Source of the DNA: Burhinus oedicnemus
Lineage: Eukaryota > Chordata > Aves > Charadriiformes > Burhinidae
Direction of reading: 5' to 3'
NCBI GenBank assembly: GCA_008921705.1
Contig: VFFE01008422.1
Location: 3,101,820-3,165,819 of the forward strand
Length of the DNA stretch: 64,000 bases
The notes under the pieces were generated by a model, which worked only from the letters and a program-made list of their open reading frames with translations, ran no database searches and was not told the origin of the DNA. The position numbers were made by a program, and so were the translations under genes. Below are positions 36,611 through 47,898 of this stretch, in pieces (position 1 is the stretch's first letter; each line of letters begins with the position of its first letter).

Positions 36611-38559
36611 CTGTAGTAGCAGGAAGGTGACAAAATGATGGCAAAACAGACATCAAGACTTTAAGAATGAGGACCACCTTGGAATCACTTGTTCCGTACC
36701 ATACTTTGCTTGTCCCACAGCAAACATGCTTTCCTTTCTTACAGTTCAGTAACAAGCTCTGATCAAAAACTCTGCTTTGCAATTACTTCACTGTGCATGC
36801 AGTACAAATGGAAATGAAATAAGAAAGTAAATTAACTAAGATAGGACTTCAGAGTGAGAACTTTCAGCAGCAGCAACAGGTAGGGGTAACTTTTCTCTTT
36901 TTAGCTTCATAATCTAATTTTCTCTCCAGGAAGCTTTATAGCTGACCTGAACTAGATTCACTAACATAAACATTTAATTGTATTTCCTGAGATTTTACAT
37001 GAGTCTAGATATTGGTAGTAACAACAACCACCCCCAAAAAAACCACATCCCTTTTTCCTTTTGGAAATGCACACACTTATTTGCAGAGCGAATGAAATTG
37101 TCCTGTAGTAACTGAAACCAGGTTGAGTCCAGTCAACTGAGGAGCAGAGAAAGGGAGAAACAGAAATTCAGAGAGGGAAAAATTGAAGTATCTTCCCATG
37201 AAAACAGGATCTCAGAAAGCAGGATATCCTTCCCCATAAAAGCAGGTGAGGCTTTCTAGAAGTCCTGTCCTACAGATAAGCAGAGCATACACAAGAACAG
37301 ACAACCACATCTCTGCCTTTCGTGCTGATCCCTTCTTCATATTTAACCTTGCGCCAACTCCACCCACATACAAAGCCTCCTAAAGTGTGGTTAGAGGCCT
37401 AAGTATGACTGAAAACTAGGACATTTATTCACAGCAAAGTCTCATACCCCCCCTTCAATTAATTTTATACATATAGGGGAAAAAAAAACCAAAAACCCCA
37501 CCTCAAATAAATCCATATAAATTCTGTTCTTCAAACATCTAGCATAAAACTATCTGTAATACAATGCTTCCTTCAACCCTGGTTCCCCACCAAGGTTACA
37601 GCAAGATATTGCCACTTAAAAATGTACTTTTCATGCATTATTAATACAGCCACATGCCCCCAGTGATATGAAATAACATAAACATCTCATCTCTCTCCAT
37701 GTAAGCCACAGGTACGCACACAGGTATAACTGAGGGTAAGAACGAATCTCACCCCCCAACTCGAACAGTTAGGAAAGCACATGCACCAGAAGACAGTTTG
37801 CTTGCCCTCCCTGTCTTATGGCTGGCACCTAACAATAAAATACGCTTTTATTGACAAAATGGAGATGAAGAAGACGGAGAGATGCAATTTACCGGAGATG
37901 TGCTCCTGCAGAGCTTTCTATCCTTATTCACGCCTTCTCCTCCTCCCTTCAGCAGTACAGAGATGACCCTGAGGACAGCCACTGTGAATACTCCCTCCCC
38001 TACCAACAGGATGTCAACCATGAGTATCCAACAATCTGTGGCTTCCAAGTATATTAAACACCCGCATCTTCCTTAACCCTAAAAGCACTTGAGAGTCAGA
38101 TTGCTATGAAGTCACATGAAATACAGAATTTACTGTTAAGCTATTTTTTGAATACATTCTTGTCAGAGCATGGATTTTGACCAATCATATCTCACAAGAC
38201 TGCAGTTCCACTGATGGCAAAACAATCATTAATGAATTTGTGTGTCATCTTTCACCATCAAGACAAAGATCTTCTGAAGGGGATTTGTAAAGTTCAAATT
38301 CTGACCGTGAAAGTTAATATGCTGAAGACAGGGAGACAGGGTGGAGGACAGGACCAGGTGGAGGTCAGGCAGCGGTCTTCTGCCACTGACAAGTCTTCCC
38401 TCATTTGTCCATAACACTGACTGCAGAATTCAATAAGGAGTAGGCCCAAATGCCTCTGTCACTCCTTTCTACGGCCTGACTTATGTCAAGAGCCTGTATG
38501 CAAAAGCACTTTCAAAAAAGGGGAACAACCGAAATCATACGAATTTCCCCATGAAACCT

Positions 38560-39073
38560 GTCCCGCTCACGTTAAAAGTTAAGTTCTGCTTGCTAGGTAA
38601 GAAAGAGAAACAAAACATAGTTTAAGTAGCTATTAACTTGTGATCTCTCATAAGCCACCTTGGCCCATATGGATCGCGAGCTAGGCCACACGTACACACA
38701 AAGCCTGGAAAATATGATAAGCAACTGAGCTCTTAGACATGGACGAGTTGTCAGCCACAGCCCGGTGGCTTGAAAGGTATAAAAAAGTAGTAAAGTTTCA
38801 CGACTGGGGGACCCCCTCAGGTGGCCTGAGACCTTTGCTACGCTATGTCCGGACACACGACTGAAAACATGACAGGTCGTATTGCTCTCTTAACCACAGT
38901 AGATTATATTGCTTGTATGAATGTCTTGTTATAATAAGATTGTGAATTGTTTAAGGACAATAATAGGAGAGGAAAATAAACCATTTTGATCACCTGACGT
39001 ATAGTCGGTGAAGTGTGTCGATGTTAAACCTGTCTCACCACTGAAGGAGTTAGCGGGGAATACTGGCAGTGCA
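38560..39073 (+). mobile_element. Probable solo LTR
   Basis: The stretch has the plan of a plus-sense LTR: a TATA box (ggtataaaaaag at 38776-38787), a polyadenylation signal AATAAA at 38975-38980 about 200 bases later, and a U5-like part with ttagcggggaatactggcagtg ending CA at 39072-39073. It contains more CpG than the flanks. The 5' edge is uncertain and may be 100 bases or more upstream. No target-site duplication was identified and I do not recognise the family. Confidence 0.45.
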
Positions 39074-40599
39074 GGACAAGATTAGTGAACAAAAAAGTCA
39101 TTATGTTCATTTAATATAGCTGTCTGCAAATGAAAGGTTTTGAGAAGGAAGTAGTAAATTAATCTCTAACGAGTTTGCTCCCATTCTGATTTCACTTTGG
39201 TGTTCAGATCATTGCCTAAGACACACGTGGTTAAAGAACACGACAGGCAAGCAATTGTCCAGAAACACAGACATAGCCAACTGTCTTCTAAGAGTTACAT
39301 GACCTACATCCTTTCTAGCATTATTTTTATAATTCCTAGAAAACTGAATAAAGACAGCCTGATCTGCAAACATTTTTACAGTTCAAGTTGAAGACCAGAG
39401 ATAAGTTACATGCATGCAGAAGAACAGACACAATACCTGCCAGAATATGACAGTTACTTACCTTGGTATAGTGGAAGCCTAAGCACTCTACTGAATTTTG
39501 TGGACACTGTGTTTGTCAAGGCATTTAGAAAAGGTTACCAAGAAAACTTAACAGAAATGTCAGCAGGGAACTACTTTAGAACACGCTATCTCCCATGCTA
39601 CTCAGCTCACAACACTTACATTAAATCTAGAAAGCTGAAAACTTCCATATTTAAAAAATCATCAGCAAACACAAGATTATACACTGGACTTCAACTACCT
39701 TTGTTCAGCATATTAGGGAAGAATTCTGTGCAGGGAACATAAATACTAAGTTAGCAAACTGAGTTTTGCAACAGAAATAATTATTTGATTTTAATAAATA
39801 CCAGGCCTAAAGGCTGTCATCTAATAAATCTTTCAGTTCTTACCCACTTAGGGTAAGAGATGATGACCTAGCAAAGTTCATTTTTACATTTAAATTGGAT
39901 TAATACAAGTTCAGAGAGAAAAAGGTTGGGTTTTTTCTTTTTTTGAAAGAAGGCCAAATTAAAGTCTATATAGGTGAAACTTTACAGACCTCAGCATGAT
40001 GGCACAGACCAGCCAGAACAGCTTACTATGCTTTAGAATAAGTCAAAGAACATTACTGGAAAAAAAGTCAAACTTAATACTTTTTCATTTTATATATTAC
40101 TGGCAACATATGGGTAGAGTAGTACAACTCTAAGAAGTGGCATCAGTGCTGCACATTAACTTGCCAGGTAATGTTACACTTTACAACCTGGTTAACATAG
40201 TAATCTTAGAACAGATTAAACTTAAAACATTCCCTGTGTTCATTAATTGTTCTGCTCTAACAGGAATCTGGGAGAGAAAACAAAGCAACACAATGGACAG
40301 AAGAAAAAAAAGCCTCTGAGGTACACATTCAGAGGGAACTGTCATCTTAAATAGGTTACATAGGTACTTTGCCAAGATTGGAATCTCAGGATTCAAAACT
40401 AGCTATGAACCGTTAGGAAGACTGACTGAAAACAAAAGCATGGAAGATCCACCTTAAAGAAAGCAACACATTTTACTAGAGCTCTTTAATTCCAAAGCAC
40501 TTCCAAACTTGCGGATAAAAGCAACCTTAGACTTCACCAGACAGGCTTCCCAACACTGACACTAAAAACAAACAACTCTGGGAATCAGTATAAAGAATA

Positions 40600-40730
40600 G
40601 TTAGGTTACCACACACCACCAATCACCGGAGAAAGGCAGCTGTAGTGATCGAACCCAGGGCCCTTCAGCTGAGGTAGCTGGCACTGTTAGAAGGGGACTA
40701 CCAGCTACCATGTAGTCAGAGAGTAGGGCC
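40600..40730 (-). repeat. Possible tRNA-derived SINE fragment
   Basis: On the minus strand there is a box B-like gggttcgatcac at about 40646-40657. Some 40-60 bases upstream are tggtagctggtag and cagtgccagctacctcagct, which resemble the box A region of a tRNA gene. It has too many departures to be a tRNA and looks like the head of an old SINE. Confidence 0.3.
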
Positions 40731-41410
40731 TCTGTACAGCTAGACCAGAAGTGGTGAAGTGAAAATGAAGAGATGACTTCAAAGACAGCAAGTGGACTCA
40801 ACAGTTGGTCACCATGATAAAAATGTTCACCCTATGCATGGCCACCGTAAGTCAGCAATGTGAGAACTGGAAAATTAATGGAAAACACAACAACAAAGGA
40901 GTTACTAAAATGATACAATTCCATTTTGTTCAAACTACCATATGGAACCGAAGTCTAAAGATCAGCAGTCATTCTATATAAGGTAAGTATTTACTAAATC
41001 ATTGAAATCCACAGAACTGCTCTTGAAATAAGTATCTACTCTCACCAGTACTCCTAGGTGCAGACCACGAATACCATATTGCAACATTCAACAATAACAT
41101 TAAAAAAAACCCAAAAAATAACAAACTAACCAAGCAAACAAAAAACTCAAACCAAGCACTACTCAGCTCTTAGAGGTTTATAAGCTTTGTAGTCTTACCA
41201 AAAAGACTATAAAAACCTACTTGTAAGTGCTTACAGTATACTGTCAGTAACTCTTACTCTGCAAGCAGATCTCAAAAAAAAAAAAAAACCAACCCAAACC
41301 CCAACATTGGAAGGTATTTAAACAACACCTCAGCCACCCTGCAAAAACTGCAAAGATTAGAATACAATTAGGCAATAGTTAAGGCTAGGAGTCACCACAG
41401 GTAATGATAA

Positions 41411-41465
41411 CAATTCCTATATATTTATATATAGAAACAACAATTCCTATGTATTTACATATCTG
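41411..41465. repeat. Imperfect tandem duplication
   Basis: Two similar units, acaattcctatatatttata and acaattcctatgtatttaca, about 33 bp apart, in an AT-rich intronic stretch. Confidence 0.75.
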
Positions 41466-41634
41466 TATATCGTGGAACCATTTCAATAACGTTTCCAAGT
41501 AAGCAGGTCAAACAAGGCCTCATATAGCATGGATTTCCAGCAGTTTTGCAACATACATTACAGGAAAGAAACATAAAAAGGTAACTCAGATTTGGGGAGC
41601 CATTCTCCACAACCTGATAGCCACATCAATTTAC

Positions 41635-41675
41635 CTCCTGAATTCCGCATGCCATCAGCAAATTCAGGATTTACA
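41635..41675 (-). CDS. Probable first coding exon, same gene
   Basis: 41 bp on the minus strand, with acceptor taattttctgttttag and donor CAGGAG|gtaaattg. In the frame that agrees with the downstream exons it reads VNPEFADGMRNSG. The frame carries an in-frame TGA in the upstream exon (43684-43736) and no earlier ATG, so the Met at 41648-41650 (minus-strand ATG, with G at -3) is the first possible start. The start is therefore inferred from phase, not from homology. Confidence 0.65.
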
Positions 41676-43683
41676 CTAAAACAGAAAATTAATGGCAACC
41701 ACCACATGGCAAAAGCAGTAAGTTTGAATAAAATTACTATACCATTGTTTGAAACGGTTCAGTAATGGGGCCCCTTTGTCACTAGAATCAACTGTTCATA
41801 GATAAATACAAATTAGTTAACCACACCATTTCAAGGAACTCAAAACTTATTGATGTCATAGAGATATGGATGGAAGCAGTCTGCACATTTATACAAGGAA
41901 GGTGACATTCCCCATTCCTCTAAGTCGCGTGGGTATGCTGACATCTAGGTAGTATCTGGAGAGCAAGTGGGACACATCTTAATATACAGAAAGTACTTAT
42001 TAGGAACACCAGTGTCAAGAAATTTAAGCATCTGCCTTCCGGTCATAAAACCACCGAACTCTGAAGAGTAGTAAGAGAAGGAAAATGAGAAAAACAAACC
42101 AAAAAATTCTCTCACACCTGGTATGAGAAAACAAGCTAGCTAACCATAGAAGAGGAAATAACTCCATCGTAGTGACTCTGTGTCTTGGCTCAGCTTCAGT
42201 GGGCAGCTTTCAAAAGATGGTTTTTAAACCACTTTGTTGTATCAGTTTTAGTCATCTACTAAAGCATATTCTCGGTGCCATACCATCAAGTAGTCAAGTG
42301 TGATCTTTCTAATACCCAGGGCAAGAAAGGAAAGGAAGCAAGGAAAACCAAAATGAAAGCATGAGAAGTTTAAAGCAACAGGATTCATTCAGAAAAAAAA
42401 AAAAGGCTGTTTCTTTTCTTCAGAAAATAGAATCTTACTGATAATCTTTCATTTGTCAAACATTAAGCAAATTATGTATTACATTAATAAAGCACTTTAT
42501 TAAGCTATTGCATCAGCTAGATGTTTACAGATCTGAACATGTCAAAGAGTGCAGCTTGGCAACAGATAGCAAGGAAAGATACAGGGTAAGAATTCAATGG
42601 AAGAATACTTGGATTGAGAAAATACACAAAAAGTATTGAAGTACAAGACCAACTAAATGTGTTTATTACCTTTAGGACTTTATATTTTAATTGCCAACTT
42701 CATAAATATTTAGAACTGCACTGAGTCATGATTTACTTGATCGAAGATTCATTGAAAAGTATTTATTGTTAAAAGAAAATAGTTAATTTCTAACATCTTC
42801 CAGCAAGCTGATGACTGAGACTGCATGTCCTGCAGTCTTCTTTTTCCTCAGTTCTATTTTCCAATATGAAAAAGTAAATAGTTTTGGAAAATAAGATTTT
42901 ACTAGTACCTGGGTTTTAATTTGGTTAAACACAACCTAGCATTACCCACAATGACAAGAACACTGGCGTGTCTTCACTTAGTCATAACAACGACACAAAG
43001 ATTTGGCAAGTTCCTCAACTGGATCAGCTCCTTGTGGGATACTAAGACTCACAATATTGATTTTTGACCAACTCATCAACACAACCAAGACAGAAAGAAA
43101 AATTTTCTAGATGTCATAGAAAAGAACACAATTGCAAGCTATAGTAAAGATGCTATAAACAAGAAACTTCACAAAGCTAATAAAAGCAGAGCTGAATTTT
43201 ACAGAATAAAATTCAGTTGTAGCAACAAAACTACAATGTAGCAGACTTAAGAAACATGACTATTTTTAAGTGATCCATTATTTAAATGGATGTGTTGTGG
43301 ACAGCCTACTTCTGTTTCTTTTGCTCTTCAGCTAAGAATCAGCTTAAGTGTCCAAAGGCCTATTCTGAGTGAGGAACTGCACACCTCAGTACATTTAACT
43401 TTTAGTAAGAAAGCAGTAATTTCAAAATTTGGTGACTATCATAATGAATAACTAATTAGCCACAACTGGTAAACTATTCTAGTGGCTTTACCAATATTGC
43501 CTTCAAGTTGTTAAATTAAAAAAAAAAAGTAACTAATTGCTGCAGGAATCTATCGGAATATCACGTTACAGACTTTTGCTCGGACTTTTCCATCTAAAAG
43601 TAGTACAGTTGGCTCAGGGGCCATGACGTAGGTACACATTCCAAAATGATCTTGTAACTTGGATGACTCCACTCAAGTCTTAC

Positions 43684-43736
43684 GTTGCTGTAAACTCATT
43701 GTCATAAATTATTTTCTCCTCATCGGTTAATCAACG
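43684..43736 (-). CDS. Probable 5' untranslated exon, same gene
   Basis: 53 bp on the minus strand, with acceptor tttttccatccccattaacaag and donor CAGCAAC|gtaagact. All three frames meet a stop within it. One frame opens at ATGACAATGAG and reads MTMSLQQ, but joining it to exon 41635-41675 gives an immediate stop. It is better read as 5' leader with a short upstream ORF. Confidence 0.5.
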
Positions 43737-44868
43737 CTTGTTAATGGGGATGGAAAAAGCAGCAGAGAAAGAAGTATTAATATATGATACTTAATTCTAG
43801 CATTGAAGTGTAGTATTTATTTCTATCTCAGTAAAAGCTGTATAGTTATGCCATGCCAGTGCTTCTCTACTAGAAGCTTCCAAAGCAAAGTAGACAAAGA
43901 CGACAGAGCTAGGACATTCATTACTTTAGGGCAATGCTCAGATATTAACAGAAGCCATGGCTATCCATGTGTATACAAGTGAATAAAGACTGTCTTTAAA
44001 TATAATCTCTGAAAATTGAACAATTTACTATGAATTACAGTAACATGTCTAGAAAGCAATACAAAGTATCATGTCTTAGCACCCTGTGCATTCACCCTTA
44101 GGTTACAACCTAGATATAAATCTGTGCCACGACAGATCACTTTAGATATGCTCAGCAAACTACCTTCAAACGTTATTTCAGTTTTACGTCATAAGGAAGC
44201 CAAAAAAATAAGCCGTATTCATCGAAGCCAGAAGGGGGTGCTCTGAATAACTGAGGTGGGCGGGGGTATTGAACTGAGCATTTGCCTTCTGTGAGGAGAG
44301 GTCAGAAGCAGCATGCTGTCTTGTTTTAGTTTGGGAGCTCACTCACGATGCCATGCCTTTTTTTACAAAAAAGGAATCTGAAAAGCAGAGCAGTCCTTGT
44401 AGCAAAAAGGAAATGCTTCAGTTTGTGCTATTGTCATCACAAGGGCAAATTAATCTGTGACAGCAAACTAGCAACACAAAGACTTGGCAAGTGTTAATTC
44501 CAGTTTTGTATCCCATGATTTGTGAGCTGTTTAAGATACTGACAAGGAAACACAGGGAATGCAAAGAAATCCAGAAAGCCTATGCTACGGCTTTTACCTA
44601 CACAATGCCTATTCTGACATAACTAGTTCAGGTCTTTTTAATGTGACCGTGCTGAGTTGATACCTTGTACTGAACTGCATCCTGAAATGAAAGAAACGGC
44701 CCTAGATCATTCTGCAAGTGTATTACAGTATTTCATCTCTGCCAGCACTTTGGTGCATCAGCCTCCCCCCACCCCAAAAGAGAAAAAGATACGCACATTC
44801 CAGCCAAGCCTCTCTCAGCGGGGCTCACCCAGTTCCCCCCTCCTTCCCCCCCCTCCCCCCTCCCCCCA

Positions 44869-44888
44869 NNNNNNNNNNNNNNNNNNNN
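44869..44888. other. Assembly gap (20 N)
   Basis: Exactly 20 N after a C-rich run. The size is a placeholder, so the true length of this part of the promoter region is unknown. Confidence 0.98.
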
Positions 44889-44901
44889 GCCCGCTACCTA
44901 C

Positions 44902-45100
44902 CGTCTCGGTGGTGCCGCGGCCCGCTGCGGACGGGCGGCTGACTGTCGGCCCGTCTCGAGACACGGCCTACCCGGATCCGGCCCTGGGGCGGCGGGCGGC
45001 CTTCGCCCCGCCCCGCCCGCTCCCCGCAGCGCGCCCAGCGCCGCCTCACGGGCGGACCGCAGCGGTCCGTGGCGCTGGTGCCGCTCACCAGCAGCGGCTC
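44902..45100 (-). CDS. Probable first, non-coding exon of the minus-strand gene
   Basis: On the minus strand the CpG island ends at a donor CCGAGACG|gtaggtagc (boundary 44901/44902). No ATG opens a useful frame in the 200 bases upstream of the donor. An alternative donor, GCTGCTG|gtgagcggc near 45089, would make a shorter first exon. The transcription start is not visible, so the right edge is nominal. Confidence 0.45.
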
Positions 45101-45199
45101 CTCCCCAGGCAGGCCTTGGGACCGCGGCCTACTTGGGGGCCGTGGCCGTGGCCGTGGCGGGCGGCCTGACGGGTTACGGGGTGCCCCGCATTTTCCAGC

Positions 45200-45730
45200 G
45201 GGGTTCTGCGGTGTCCCTGGTCATCTTCCAACGCTCAGACAATGTTCAGGTGATTTGGGGAAGTGTTGGCGGTCGTATTTGTCCAGAGAAGCCCAACAGC
45301 ATGCATGTACCTGAAGGCTGATTGGCATTTCACGTGACTAGGCAAAGTGTAAGGAATAGAGGCTCTCTGGTATGCAGAGCATAGCATGATCTCTGGAAGG
45401 AAACGAAAGGCCGCATTTGGCGCTAAATTGCCTTCTCACAAGAGAGGCAACATTATTGGGGTGCAGAAGTAGTTCTTCAAAACTTAAGGATTCCCCTGAA
45501 AGCGTGTCCTTATCATCTGTGGAACAGGGAAACAAAAAAGGAGGTGGGAGAACACTTAGAAAATCCCAGCTGAGCAAAAGAACTGGTTACAAGTTCTTTC
45601 CACGCTGTTGATGGACTGTCCTGGGTGCTCCCAGCTTTTGGCTTCCAGTAGGCTGACATTACCTGAGAGGGCAGTTGATGAAAAACCTGTGAGTAGTTGT
45701 GACTGTTCTTCAGCAACTGCCAGACCACAG
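45200..45730 (+). other. Possible first exon of a plus-strand transcript
   Basis: A strong donor, CCACAG|gtaagtat, closes at 45730 about 500 bases to the right of the CpG island. No good coding frame runs through it. It may be the first exon of a non-coding RNA or the leader of a gene that extends rightward. I found no convincing downstream exon, so this remains an inference from one splice site and the promoter position. Confidence 0.3.
45245..45655. repeat. Duplicated 411-bp block, copy 1
   Basis: From ttcaggtgatttggggaagt to gcttccagtaggctg. Highly similar to 47488-47898. The core around atctgtggaacagggaaaca is close to 90% identical by eye. It begins at the edge of the CpG island. Confidence 0.9.
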
Positions 45731-47487
45731 GTAAGTATCATCTGCTGAACCATGTTAAGTTCCAAGTGTTAAATTCCAGGACACCTGCAGGAGAAGCAGC
45801 AAATGTCTTAATTGTCATGGAGAACATTTTTCAATTAATGAAATGTGCAAGATCTAGGAGTTGAACACAAGGAGGAAATTCAGTAAGCCATACCAGAAAT
45901 TTTATATGAAACTCTGTGAGCCCTTAAAATCATAGGAAAGAATAAAGTCATCTGTGGATGTTCTGGTGAAAATATGATAGTGTCGTTGAATCCTGGTCCA
46001 TCAGTTTGGTACATTATTCAAGCATAGACTTCCAAGAGCCATTCATAGCTTTAGACTGAGTGGATGAAAATGAAATGGGAAACATCAGTAAGTATGATTA
46101 TGTTCTCCTATGACAAATTAAGTAATTTTACAGTGAAAACAGGTGAACAACTGAAGCCTGGGCTGCCTTAGCAAATCAAATGAGTACTTTTTTTGAAGGA
46201 GAGCTTGGCAAGTGTATTGTGACATGATGCTACTTTTTTCTCTACAAGATCATAAGACAAACTGCCATTCATTAATGCAGCCGTAAGGTATTGTTATATG
46301 TAGGACTTTTGCATGTGGCTAAGAGCCACGTCTGCACTTGGAGTCCAAGAAACAAAATTGATTTGGGGAAAGGATGATTCGGGTCAAAGGATGGGTACAC
46401 ATTTGGTATTTCTTAGTTCTGGCAGCAGCAAATATACAGGGTAAGATCCAAGTTCCCAGTTCATGCTTACATCATTCATAAATTCACGGTCTTTGACAGA
46501 AAATAAAATACAGGAACATGAATGTAGAACCATACATATTTTGCTAAAAAATGTTGCTGGCAAAACAGGAGAACAAAGAATCTGATCTTTAGTCAACCCT
46601 TTGTTAATTTCGCAACTCAATTTCATCAAAGTATCCCCAGTAATTCCTCTGACAAACAGGTTCCTCAGAATCTGGGACATTACCTGTTTACAATTTAAAG
46701 AAACTTACAGCAGGGATGACTGACTAAAGAGAGAAGCTTCCACGAGCATTAGGAAAAGAGAGGGAAAGAAAGTGAGGAAACGTGAAAAAGAGAGCTTCGC
46801 TTTCTTATAGAAGTGAGGGGAATTGTACCTGTCTTTAAGTTTTGTAGTGAGTGGAGTCAAAAGCCCTGCTGTCTAGTTTGGACCTTCTTGCTTCCTTTCT
46901 TCTACTTCTCTCTGTCTCGTATGCAGACCCCATAGTTATTTGAAAAACTTGCATTGATTCTTATGGAGTCTTCTACTATTTACATATGTTAACAAAAAGG
47001 GGCCCTTAAAAGCTCTGTTTGGCAGAGAATAAAAGATTGCTGTTAATCCTGGGCTGTGTCAGGGTAGTTGTAGTTGTCTTCTTTTCCTGGGAACAAAGGG
47101 AGGTTCCAGAGAGCCATTACCTTGGAAAACCCTCTTAGAGCAGGATCATCAAGTGCTAACAACTCTTGCAAGAGCTAACCCAGTCTTCCTAGTCCTCTGT
47201 GGGTACTGGGAATTGTCCACAGAAGAAGACTGCATTTTCATGCCCGGAAGGGGAAATGTGTGATCATGTGTTCCAGTCCCATGCCCATCACAGGTGTGGC
47301 GATCCCTGAACTGGCATGGGAGAGTGTCCACTTGACTGAGTAGCATTTGAGGTTGGCTATCCGTCAAGCCCATTTGCTCTTTCTTCTGAATTGCTGACAA
47401 CTGCCTGCTTCAGCCAGACTCTGAGTCAGTGGATTGCCTGGGCACATTCTTGGAGCTCTGCATTACACTGCCCCCAAATGATGGTCA
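45731..47487. other. Spacer between duplicated blocks, no gene recognised
   Basis: AT-rich. A 98-codon minus-strand open frame (46384-46680) and an 83-codon one (47149-47400) carry no recognisable domain or splice support. A purine-rich patch lies at about 46690-46800. Confidence 0.35.
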
Positions 47488-47898
47488 TTCAGGTTATCTG
47501 AGGAAGTGTAGGTGGTTGTGCTTGTACTGAGAAGCCCAAGAGTGTGCAGCTACCTGACAGGTAACTCACATTTCATGTGAGCAGGCAAAGTGTAAGTAAG
47601 AGAGGCTCTCAGATGTTGACAAAAGAAAAACAAAAGACTGCATTTTGCACTAAATTTTCTTCATTATGGAAGAGAGCCAGCATTATTTCTTAGGATGGAG
47701 GAGTAGTTCCTTCGAAAGGATTCCTTTAAAATCATGTTGTTCTTGTCATCTGTGGAACAGGGAAACAAAAAAGAGGGTAGGGAAACACTTAAAAAATGCC
47801 AGCTGAACAAAAGCACTGGTTACAATTTCTTCACACAGTCTTCATGAACTTGGTGGACTGTCCTCGGTGCTTGTAGCTGTTAGCTTTCATTAGGCTGG
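47488..47898. repeat. Duplicated 411-bp block, copy 2
   Basis: From ttcaggttatctgaggaagt to ctttcattaggctg, in the same orientation as copy 1 and offset by 2243 bp at both ends. No open frame is conserved between the copies, and the plus-strand donor after copy 1 is not present here. Confidence 0.9.

Larger units (their letters stand above)
44820..45235. promoter_or_regulatory. CpG island, probable bidirectional promoter
   Basis: A sharp change from AT-rich to very GC-rich sequence with dense CpG between 44889 and about 45200 (for example ccgcggcccgctgcggacgg). To its left is a C-rich tract (about 44836-44868) that runs into the assembly gap. A minus-strand donor lies at 44901/44902 and a plus-strand donor at 45730/45731. 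It is the only CpG island in the window and marks the 5' end of the minus-strand gene. Confidence 0.8.

Noticed and set aside
44657..45169. 170-codon plus-strand frame running through the N gap
   Set aside because: It crosses unknown bases and a C-rich tract; its Pro/Ala/Arg content simply reflects the GC-rich island.
46384..46680. 98-codon minus-strand open frame starting at an ATG
   Set aside because: It looks regular but has no recognisable motif and no neighbouring exon; kept only as part of the spacer description.
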